This document shows, in pieces, positions 48,265 to 57,932 of a stretch of DNA of 64,000 bases (the first letter of the stretch is position 1; every line of letters starts with the position of its first letter). The notes below the pieces were generated by a model, which was given only the letters and a program-made list of their open reading frames with translations, was not told the DNA's origin and did no database searches. Source of the DNA: Lumnitzera littorea. Taxonomy: Eukaryota > Streptophyta > Magnoliopsida > Myrtales > Combretaceae. Location of the stretch: NCBI GenBank assembly GCA_024138015.1, contig JAMXBB010000004.1, forward strand, positions 80,108,857 through 80,172,856, in the 5' to 3' direction. The position numbers and the translations under genes are program-made.

Positions 48265-49624
48265 ATGATATCTAAGAAATCATCAACAACTTCTTAGCAC
48301 AAGAGCCCTAGAGCTTATTGTTCTTCTTCTCCTCCTCCTAGATGATCCAATGTAGTAAGTTTAAGAAGAGCAGTCACTCAACTAACTAGTATGATTGTAG
48401 AGTAGAAAGAAAAATTTAAGGAATTTTCCATTAAGAAGATAATCAAGAGACATTGTGTTATAGACTGGGACGTGTTAGGAGAGTATAAGTTGAAGGTGGC
48501 TATATAGAGGTTTTTGGGGAGTAGACCATGGTTGAAGAGAAAACGTATAAGCAAACAACATTAGCCTTCCTCTGATCATTTAAAATCAAATATGAGTGCA
48601 TCGGCTTGAAAATGGAAAATGAGGTGGAGTTCTTTACCTTTAGAAGAACTCACACCTTTGATATGATGATGTTTGTACGTGCTATGGGATTCTATACTCG
48701 GGTTGAGTTGAATGGAGATGAGTTTGAAAACTTACTGGTGAGCCTTCTCCAAGGAACTTCTATGAATGAATTCTGGAAAGAAATCTCCAATGAGAGTAGT
48801 TCCTAGGTGAGCAAGTCAAAAGCTTCAACTTTGAAGAAAACCAATGCTTAGGTCTTCCACTACATCCTTGTTAAGACAATTTATGGGAAGCATGAGAGTC
48901 TTGGGGTAGTGGAGAGGCATGACTTACTAACCTTGTATAGTGTACTTAAGGGATATCCAGTGAATGTAGGAATCCTCATTGCATTTAGAATTCGCTGGCA
49001 AACATTTGATAAGAGTGAGGGTATTTTTTTTGGAGGTTTGATTATGAGAATTCTTAGGAATTTGAGGTTGTGGCCTATTAATGACAGGCTAGGAGACTCT
49101 CCAGCTGATCTAAAACCACTTCTAAGAACCCCTTTCAATTCATGGGGTATTTCAAGAGTCTCTAATCCTAACTTGGACATTAAGGACTCTGGTCCTTAGA
49201 TTTCGTGCTAGGTACAACAAGCTTCTCGATTGGCAATTTGAAGCTGTTGGAAGCTAAAGTAGCTAAGATCAAAGAAACTCAAAAGGTGATTGTTGAATTA
49301 TTGAAAGACATTGCTACAAAAGTAGGCATAGCCATTCCTTCTTGTTTTTCTCATCCTTAAACTCAAGAGGATGCAGGTCCTAGTCAACCTCTGGTTCTCC
49401 CACTTGTGAGTGCTTAACAAGAAACGGAAGAAGGTGATAGGTCAAAAGAAGAAGACTCTAGTGCTGAGGAGGGAGGGTTTGAAGAAGAAGATAGTGATGA
49501 AGAGGAAACTCAAGGAACTCAACAAGAAAAAATATGATAAGGGGTTGAGAATGAGAGTGAAGGAGAGTCATCTAGGGAGGACGATGACGGCTCGGATGAA
49601 GAGCTAGAAGCCAAGGATGACTAA
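48265..49624 (+). pseudogene. Athila env-like ORF (plant transposon protein domain)
   Basis: Begins MISKKSSTTS then stops. The domain follows as DWDVLGEYKLKVAI, then EVEFFTFRRTHTFDMMMFVR, the NGDEFENLLVSLLQGTSMNE block, then KTIYGKHESLGVVERHDLLT, LYSVLKGYPVNVGILIAFRI and EGIFFGGLIMRILRNLRLWP. This is the fold found in Calypso/Athila env-like proteins (annotated as a putative plant transposon protein domain). The C-terminus is strongly acidic (EEEDSDEEETQ, EDDDGSDEELEAKDD). No transmembrane segment is evident. Stops and frameshifts; not functional. Being retained while pol is lost is notable. Confidence 0.75.
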
Positions 49625-50380
49625 CTTGTTTTCTTTCACTTATTTTATTTTGTTTATTTTTAGACTTATTCACTAGTTTAGAGCTTAACCTCAATGATGT
49701 ACTTTTAATGGAGACTCTCATATTATGTGTTTGTTATGTTTTGTCATAATGGTCAGGTCTATTTTAATGTTCCATTTTTTGTGGGGTTTGGAGGATATAA
49801 TGTCTGATGGTTTAAGACCTAACACATTGATCGAACTTCATATATCTAAGAAGTCTTATTCTCATTATTTATTGTTTTTCATCTTTCTAATTGTTCCTTT
49901 TCAATGCCTATTCTATGTTTATGTTTCTTAAACATTGAGGACAATGTCTTCCTCTAAGTGTAAGGAAGGTTTAACCCCACTTATCAAAAGTCTCACACTT
50001 AAGCTTGTTTATTTCAACTTATGGGCAAACTTAATAAGATTGTGGATTTGACAAAATAGCAGTTAATTTTGTGTGTTAATTTTGTGCCTTACTCACTTCT
50101 TGTGGACCTAGTGTACATGATCAAAATTGTATGATAAAATCTAAATGAAACAAACTTACTTGCTATTTAATGAATGAGTTTAGAGGTTAGAAGTGAATCG
50201 GAGTCTTTAGTTCAAAGTTAAATGGTTGTGTTTCCAAACTTACTAAGTAGTATATCTACTTATCAATTACTTTTAAAGTTCATTTAATCTTAAAGGGAAA
50301 GGGCAAATGAAATGATTCACTTGTTGATGCTTCTTGAGAGTCTCTTTAAAATTGTTCATAAATTGAAGTGTTTAAGGTCA
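49625..50380 (+). other. Element D 3' noncoding region
   Basis: Contains the Athila signature AACATTGAGGACAATGTCTT at 49931-49950, followed by AAGTGTAAGGAAGG, the decayed form of the purine-rich AAGTGTGGGG tract usually seen here. Otherwise AT-rich and noncoding. Confidence 0.6.
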
Positions 50381-50384
50381 GAAT

Positions 50385-50560
50385 TAGTAAAGGCAGGCTT
50401 TGATCCCTTAGAAGAGAAAAGTTAGCAAGGGCGGGCTTTGGTCCCTCAAAAGAGTGAAGTCTAACTCTATTGCTAATCTTTATCCTTATAACTAAGTTAG
50501 TAAGGGCAGACTTTGGTCCCTCAAAAGAGAAAATTCTAACTCTATTGCTAATCTTTGGTC
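50385..50560. repeat. Short tandem repeat in element D 3' region
   Basis: Three copies of a unit containing GGGC(A/G)GGCTTTGGTCCCTC or close variants (about 50390, 50427 and 50496). Two are followed by CTAACTCTATTGCTAATCTT. Confidence 0.75.
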
Positions 50561-51209
50561 TTTATAAAAAAGAAAAAGAAAAGAAAAATAGAAAATGTAA
50601 TGTATAAGTTGTTTCTAAAGAGATTCAATAAAAGAAGTAGAAATATAGGAGAAAAATGAATGCCATGTACTTTTCTTTTAGATTAGTGTGCTTAAGAAGT
50701 GATTAAAGGGTTTTTTTTTTTTACACTTATGGAAGTGGATGAACTATAACCAATTTTCTTTTGTTTTATTTGACTATGTATAGACACCTAATTTTTGCCC
50801 CTTTTATTTTTTATTTATTTATTTATTTATTTCATGTTTATTTTTCTTTCTTTTCTCAGTAGGCCCTAAAATTAGAAAAAAAATAAGGAATTAAAAGAAA
50901 ACACAAAAAAATTAAGAAATTTAGAAAAAATAAGGATCATAGAAAAATAAAAAAAAATTTTAAATAAGAAATTTAGAAAAGAAACCCTAAAAAGATAAAA
51001 AGTTAAAAAATGATGCCTAAAAATTTAGAAATTTAAAAATTACAAAAAATTAGAAAAATTAAAGTCAAGTAAAAGATTTTAAAAAATAGCATGTTATTAG
51101 GATATATTTTAATTTTGGTTTAGAAGTTGGGTTGTTGAACTTAGGCTTTGATTTAAATCTAGCTTAAGCTAACTGAGTCCATATGTGCAATTTGATTGCA
51201 CATATGAAC

Positions 51210-51312
51210 AAGGCACAAGCTAACGGCCTGACGGTTAAGCATATGGACATAATATTAGCATTGAGCATGAGGTCTTGGGTTCGAAACTTAACAAAGGTAA
51301 GGAGGTCTTTTT
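51210..51312 (+). promoter_or_regulatory. tRNA-like module in element I 5' LTR
   Basis: GGCCTGACGGTTAAGCATAT with GGACAT after it resembles the D-arm and A-box of plant tRNAs (GAGTGGTTAAG, GGACT). GGTTCGAAAC at 51278-51287 is a B box. A T5 run starts about 20 bp later at 51307. Conserved in the 3' LTR at 63375-63477 and in E. Confidence 0.5.
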
Positions 51313-51414
51313 CTTATTTTTTGTTTTCAATCACATCAGGGACTGCCATATGTCAGGATCTGATTGCACTACATGTCCTAACACATGGCATCCTCAAAAT
51401 TGATGGCCCTACTG

Positions 51415-51480
51415 ACATGGCACCACGTAGCATGCCACGTCAACTACTACGTGTCACGAATGACACATAGCATGTCAGGG
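51415..51480 (+). promoter_or_regulatory. ACGT-core cluster in element I LTR
   Basis: CACCACGTAGC, GCCACGTCAAC, CTACGTGTCAC and a nearby ATGACACATAGC lie within 66 bp: three ACGT cores (bZIP/G-box type). The 3' LTR has CCACGTCAGC, CCACGTATC and ATACGTGGC at 63598-63640. The E LTRs keep decayed forms. Confidence 0.45.
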
Positions 51481-51841
51481 TTAGCTAGTACGGCTGACAT
51501 GGCACCCCATCAGCCCTTTTTTTCCCTCCCCTTCTTTCCTTTTCCCTTCATTTTCCTCTCTTTCCCTCACTTTCCCCAGATTTTCTCCCCCTTTCTCAAC
51601 TCAAGAACACTCGACCCCTTCACTTTAGCTCCAATTTTCTTACAAATTCTACACCCACTTACACAATTTCTTACTTTAATCCTATTAAGCACATAGCTTA
51701 CTATGAATTGAACCTACTAATTCATCCAAATTTGGTCAAAAACGAATTCAAGTCAAGCTCCTACATTGGGAAAAAAACTGAAATCACAGCATTTACATTC
51801 AATTGATTCTAGCTTTCCAAAGTTTCTGGGTCGAATTCGTG

Positions 51842-51849
51842 TATAAAAG
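51842..51849 (+). promoter_or_regulatory. TATA box of element I 5' LTR
   Basis: TATAAAAG within ATTCGTGTATAAAAGGG. The same context occurs in the C LTR. Confidence 0.6.
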
Positions 51850-53197
51850 GGTATTGTGGGAGCTTACATAAGCAGGAACAAGCCACACACAACCTTGCAC
51901 AATCACTCGAAACAACCCTTCTCTCAATCTTGCGAACTTTCTCTCTCTAACCTACTCTCTCTTTTTTATTCTCTGTCTTCACTCCAACCTGAGCTAAACC
52001 ACCACTCTAAGGAGGTTACCCGCGGCTTAGGGTTCCCAACCCAGCTACTTTTGATCTCCGCTATGACTCCTAGCCACACCACCAAACAACTACCACCGAA
52101 ACCCTAATTGCCCTACCCCCTCTCCTCAAACCACCACTTCTGACCCTCTTGAACCCAAACTAAACCCATGGTTGAATGCCCCTCAACATAAAACCCCATA
52201 CTATACTTCCCTTTCAACTCTAGCAACTCCCAATGACACCATCGTTAGCCATCGCACCCGAACACCATCCAAACTACCCCCAAACCCTGCAGTACTCTTT
52301 CTACCCCCCTTACTCCCAATCCAAAACTCACAAAAAGCTGCTTACCCCCTCAATTTAGCCACTAAAACAATCGAAATCAACCCCAATCCATTGTTGTATT
52401 GAAGATAGTGGAATTTGACTCAACCCGATCCACGCGTTTGACTCGACCTGAAATCCAAAGACCTAACACACGCTCTCTACCCTGGTCCGAATCTTTTTTT
52501 TTTTTTTTGTTTTGGTTTCTTTTTTTTATTTTGTTTATTTTTTTTGTTTAGTTTATTTATTTATTGTTGATTTTGTTATTTTTTTCTTTATTTTTTATTT
52601 ACTTCTAAATGTAAATGTAAAAGAGAAAAAAAAAAGTAAGCTTGTTTTATTTTATTTTTACTATTTTAATAAAAATAGATAAAATATAATAAATAAATTA
52701 AGTCATAAAAATAAATAAAATAGGATTAATCACTTCGAAAAATTGATTTTCTAAAAGTAAATGAAAATAAATAGACCTCTTTCCAAATTAAGACTATTTT
52801 AGAGTTTTCAAAAATTAAAAAACCGATTAGGATGTTTTAGGAATTTTCTTAAACAAATCAAAATTGAGTAAAACGTAAACTCGATTATTTTCAAATTAAG
52901 ACATAACCAATCAACTAAAGTCTTACAAAAAAAGAATTACGTATGTTTGATTTCGATACATATAAGGTCACAGAGTTTAAGGACCGTTAGAACTTACCTT
53001 TCTTACATTACATTTCATAGGGTCAACAAATAACTAGCAAAGCGGCAACATTATATAAAAAAGAAAAAATGACAAGTCTAGAGTTTTTCCTTGTATTCTT
53101 CCTAGAAATTGATGTACATAGGAAGTCTTATATATTTTCTCTTCTTATAATTAGTCTTTCCCTTGTAATTTATGCTTTCTTTGTAATGTTTTAGAAA

Positions 53198-54690
53198 TGG
53201 CAAGCTCATTCGACATGGGGGTTTTTGCTAAGGAGATTCATGTCCCTAAACCTACAAACCGAAAGCCTATACTCAACCAGTGGTTTTAGACCTTTAACCC
53301 AAGAGAGCAACAGTTTATTACAAATAAAATTAGACCCATTCTCTCACTAGCTAAATTGAAGGTTAACATCATGCTAGTATGGGCCTAGTTTATTTTTAGG
53401 AGCCCAAAGAAGTAGCTTTTCAATTTGGACCACATCTAATTAGCCCAACTCTAGAGGAGTACACCTAACTACTCCAAGCTCCTCCTTTAGATGAAACATA
53501 CGTCTCGGAACTTAACTTTGGCCTAACCTATATTTTCTCAAAATTCTTAGTGATCAATAAGATTAAGATAAATGAGGCCCTAAACAATTGCAACAAATAT
53601 GCTATCAAGATATGGGATCTAGTCCATTGGTTCTAGAATGAGCCTAGCTCCAACAAACAAGTGCTATTTCTTAGGAATTGGAAAGAAAACTGAATCAAGG
53701 CCTATGTGCTAACAGTGTTCGCCACTATCTTGTTTCCTAGTGGGTCTCCTCTTATACACTTTAGGGTAACAAAATTAGTGGCTAAATTTTGGGAAGGTAA
53801 GTCTTACATTCTTACCTTACTTGCTAAGCAGATAAGGAACCTTAATTTCCTTAAGAAAAGGGGCTACGGAGATCTTAGGTTAAGCATGGCACTATTAATG
53901 GTATGGTTCATCAGTCACATTAAATGCCTTAGGTTAGACTTAATAAGGGAAGCATTCGCAACTAAAATTGACCTTAATGATTCTTTCGTCAATAAGATCA
54001 TATTACCAGAAGATATCCCTACCCTTCTCTAGATAGAGTTTCTACAAGATTTTTGAGTAGAAGACATACTATGGACTGCCAAGTAGAGCAATTACACTAA
54101 GATCATACTGATTTGCAAAAATTACCATGTTGTGCCACTGATCGGAATGAGTTGGTGTATAAGCTACTAACCAAACAACATGGTAAGACAATTTGGAGGA
54201 ATCCAAAACATAGTTCACAAACCTTCATTAGAGTCGTTTAGTCTTAATTTTGAAGGGCCTCACTCCATAGAAAAGACATCCAAACTTCACAAGATCAAAG
54301 CTTGGTTGGACACTAGGACCATAAGCCTAAACATCGATCTGAGCAAGTTCATAGGAGAAGTAGACAGACATCGAGTTACCAAAGAGTATTTTACAATCAA
54401 CTTCATAAGGTAGGTGTAATGCAATATCGGGCACCAGAAGTCCTTCAAAGCTCCCCTATACACCCTAACTTTGAAATGGTAACCTATATGGACCAAATGA
54501 AAGCTCGTATGGAGATCCTCCATGATGTGAAAGACAAATGGGCAAACCTATGCCGAGAATCTAGACAAAGGTCACATGCCTTGGAACACCAACTGAAGAT
54601 GGCCTAGGAAAAAATTCAAGAGTTTGAAGAAGCAGCTAAGCATGACCAAAAGAAGACGAAAATGTCATCTAGCCTATAGGAAAAAAGAAA
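53198..54690 (+). pseudogene. Element I ORF1 (DUF7745-like)
   Basis: ATG at 53198 reads MASSFDMGVFAKEIHVPKPT, then LNQWF and NPREQQFITNKIRPILSL, colinear with E's ORF1. The middle part includes TKLVAKFWEGKSYILTLLAK-like sequence. The end (54300-54680) has LSKFIGEVDRHRVTKEYF, YRAPEVLQ and a charged helix (VTYMDQMKARMEIL, LCRESRQRSHALEHQLKM). Many stops. No enzymatic motif seen. Role unknown, position as in Ogre elements. Confidence 0.7.
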
Positions 54691-54892
54691 ATTAATATAG
54701 TTGAATTTGTACCTTTTTCTTTCTTTCATGTAATAAAACTCCAAGAATCTAAAGATAATAAATAACTTTCTATTGTGTTAATCATTCATTGATCCTCTCA
54801 TTTTCATCCATGTGATTCACTTGCATTTCATTCATTTGCATTTCTTTCAAAATATCTGTGTGCTAACTTATTGAGAAGTGGTTTTAACCCAG
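54691..54892 (+). other. ORF1-gag spacer of element I
   Basis: AT-rich with CATTTCATTCATTTGCATTT. Ends TTTTAACCCAG at 54892, a good splice acceptor directly before the gag frame. Possible intron; donor not identified. Confidence 0.4.
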
Positions 54893-57763
54893 GTCGCCAA
54901 GATAGCTCCTAAACTTCAAACTTTTCAAAGAAGCCCCATTAAAAGTCGTTCTCAAACCAGAATGGCCAACTAAGGAAACAACACCAACAATGGCAACCCC
55001 AAGGTTATTGACCCCACTAAGTTGAGGTTCCAATCTTTGGAATGAACAGTGGGAAAGACTGCAAATCAAATGAGCTTTCTTGCTAATAGAATCTCTCTAC
55101 TTAATTCTACAGCTCCATCAAATAAAGAGAGTTCCAAAGCCCAATATGGAAAGAATGCTGAAGCCTTACCCCTCAAAACAGAAGAAGCTTACCATAAAGT
55201 CAATTAAGGCTTTGAATCCTTTGAAATAGAAGGGGTATTTCCAAAGGCTAACCTTACCTTTGAGTTAAATACTTACTCATTCCCGATTAACCCAAAGCCT
55301 GAAGCTAACTAAGACAAATTGAAAGAGTTAGAGAAGTAACTAACTCAACAAATTATAGAAAAAATGAAAATGCTCGAGGGGTATGATGGATTCGAGCATG
55401 CTGGCATAACAAACTTCTCTACCTATGATTATAGAAGCTTTTTGGAAAAGTTTAAAGTACCTGACTTTGAAAAACATAATGGGACTAGATGCCCTAAGCT
55501 ACATACTTGGCTGTATGTATTCAAGATGGGTAAGTATGTACAGTATGATCATCTCATGGTCCAGACCTTTCAAGATAGCCTAATTGGCCTTGCCTTAACC
55601 TAGTATGCTCAGTTAGACTTAAATCAAGTAAATATATGGGAAAAGTTAGCTAGAGGATTCTATGAGCAATATAGATTTAATGTCGAAGTGGTGCCAACAA
55701 TGATGGATTTGGCTGCCCCAAGAATGAGGCACAATGAATCCTTTAAAGAATATGCTCAAAGATAAGGGTCCCTAGCTGTATGGGCATCTACCCTTATGAT
55801 TGAAAATGAGCTGACTACAACTTTCATTAACACTCTTGAGAGGCCCTATTTCGCTCACCTGATTGGACAGGCCTCTTCTAGCTTTGCAGAAGTAATAGCA
55901 GTGGGGTATCGAATTGAGAGTTCCATTTCCTCTAGTAAGCTACAAGAGACAGTAGATAAAAGACCACCTTTTACTAGACCCTCCACCAGCAAGCCTAGAG
56001 AAGCTATTGTCAACATGGTCAACTCAAATGCAAGACCTAACTCTCGAGTTTCTTTTAGGATGAATCCCCCACCAACTCAACTATAGTACAAAAGCCAACC
56101 ATAAGCTGGCAAAGCCCCGAGATAGTACACTAGAATACCTATTCTACTTAGTCAGGTGCTCAAGAAGTTAAGAAGAGATAATCTACTCCATTTTGAGGCT
56201 CCTAATGAAAGATACAAGCCAAGGTTCTTTGATCCCAATGCAAGATGTCAGTATCATCTAAGGCAATTAGGCCATTCAATTGATTCGTATTAGAGGTTGA
56301 AAAACAAAATCCAAGATTTGATCGATGAAGGTATAGTACAATTGGATTTTGTAAAGGCTTCTACCCTAAACGTCAACAACAACCCATTACCAAACCATGG
56401 ACCCATCATCAATATGATATCTGACCACTCAAAATCTACCATGAACATGATCGGTCTAAACTAAGAAGCAAAGGTTTATAGATTTTACAAAAAAGAGGTC
56501 CCACAAGCTAAAAGGTATACCTTCCATATGCCTATAGCCCTAGAAAATTATAAAGCTGCCTCCTTTAACTATCAGGTAATAAACCAAGGGCAATCAAGCT
56601 TGCTTGTAGGGGGGATCACTCGCTCCGATAGACTTTATGATTTGAAGGAAGACTTGAAAAAGAAGGTCGTGTTAGAAATGCCAAGCACCAAACAAGCTGA
56701 ATATTAAGAAGGATTAACTGCCTTCACTAACATGATCAAGTCTAGTGAGCATAAAATAATGGACCAGCTCGCTAAAACTCTAACACAAATATCCCTCATG
56801 AGTCTATTGATGGCATCAGACCTATACCGAGAAGCTTTATTCAAAATACTAAGGGATGTTAAGGTCCCTTATGAAATCCCGGTTGAAAGTATTGGCTCTG
56901 TCACCAATTCCATCTACACCATGGATCAAATTTCCTTCTCCATCGAGGAACTAGGCAAAGAAGGTACCCAGCACACAAAGCCTCTATTCATAATAGTGAG
57001 GATAAATAACATCATCACAACAAGAGTCCTCATCGACAACAGGTCACTCTAAATGTTTGTCCTTTAGCCACCTTAGATCTATTGGGCATCGATATAACTG
57101 CTATTAAACCAAGTTCAACAACGGTAAGAGCTTTTGATAAATCTAGGAGAGAGATAATAGAGGAGGTCAACTTACTAGTTGATATCGGCCCACAGACGTT
57201 CAATATCCCATTCCAGGTTTTGGACATTCTAAGGACCTTTAATTTATTATTGGGAAGGTCTTGGATACATTTAGTAGGGCCATACCATCAACTCTTCACC
57301 AGAAAGTTAAGTTCATCTTCAATGGCCGGGTCATCACAATTCTGGGTGACTAAGATTATGAAATCTATAAAGAGATAGCCATACCCTATAGTGGTACAGA
57401 AGAACAAGAGGACTTTGGACTCTAAATGTTTAATGAGGTGTGCATGATCACCAATCAGTAGAAGGAAGAAAGGCTAAAATTCAAAGAAGGCCAATTTTGG
57501 ACCTATGGGTTAGGAAACATTCCAACCCCGATGGAAGAATTGCAAAGAATGTAAGCTAGGGGCAGAAAGGGTGATAGGTTGTATCACGCTCCAATGGCCT
57601 TCCCTCCACTGTCACAAACTTTCATCAAGGCTGAAACCCAAAACTCAAAGCCCACTAAAAAAGGTACTTCCAATAGAAATGAAGGGGTTGACCTATTTAA
57701 CAAATCCTAACACTTGAATAATTGGTTCTCCATCCCTATAAATAACAATAAGTCTTCCCTAAG
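54893..57763 (+). pseudogene. Element I gag-protease
   Basis: Gag: VAKIAPKLQTFQRSPIKSRS, then FLEKFKVPDFEKHNGTRCPK, GKYVQYDHLMVQTFQDSLIG, NESFKEYAQR, TTTFINTLERPYFAHLIGQA. Zinc-finger-like segment at about 56245-56300: RCQYHLRQLGHSIDSY, with the last cysteine changed to tyrosine. The linker has NHGPIINMISDHSKS and EHKIMDQLAKTLTQISLMSL. Protease near 57020-57270: VLIDNRSL then a stop where ID.GSSLNV is expected, and FNLLLGRSWIH. Followed by a spliceable intron. Several stops and shifts. Confidence 0.8.
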
Positions 57764-57932
57764 GTAAATGATGAATCATGATCCAGTATTTTATGGAATT
57801 TTGTAATAAATTACCTTTGTTCTTCAAATGCTTATACATGAAAGAGAGTTCCCTAAAATAAAATTAGTTTCTTTTCCCTTTGCTCCTACCTTACTTACAC
57901 TTTTCCTTTTGCATACTTTTCTTTTTCTCCAG
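57764..57932 (+). other. Element I protease-RT intron (169 bp)
   Basis: Donor CTAAG/GTAAAT at 57764 and acceptor CTTTTTCTCCAG ending at 57932, between protease and RT. This is where Ogre elements are known to carry an intron whose retention or removal controls gag-pro versus pol. The polypyrimidine tract (57880-57930) is strong. E has the same intron with a broken donor. Confidence 0.7.

Larger units (their letters stand above)
50777..53100 (+). mobile_element. Element I 5' LTR
   Basis: Starts TGTATAGACACCTAATTTTTGC, closely matching the 3' copy at 62949. Features in order: A-rich part, tRNA-like module (51210-51312), ACGT-core cluster (51415-51480), C/T-rich part, TATA box (51842-51849), leader with TCTCTCTAACC, T-rich part (52490-52600), and GGTATGTTTGATT-like end region. 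The inner edge is uncertain. AGCAAAGCGGCAACATT at 53038-53054 may be the decayed GGTGGCGACTCC landmark. No primer site identified. Confidence 0.7.

Noticed and set aside
51210..51312. A true tRNA gene
   Set aside because: No complete cloverleaf or matching acceptor stem could be drawn by eye, and the same segment recurs at the same place in other LTRs.
51183..51470. 95-codon frame over the tRNA-like module
   Set aside because: Coincides with noncoding LTR elements conserved at the DNA rather than the protein level.
51385..51696. 103-codon and overlapping frames in the I LTR
   Set aside because: Lie in the LTR U3 over regulatory motifs and C/T tracts; no domain, and the matching frame is broken in the other LTR.
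53706..54032. Independent gene in the middle of ORF1 of element I
   Set aside because: It is the ORF1 middle segment in a shifted frame, colinear with C and E.
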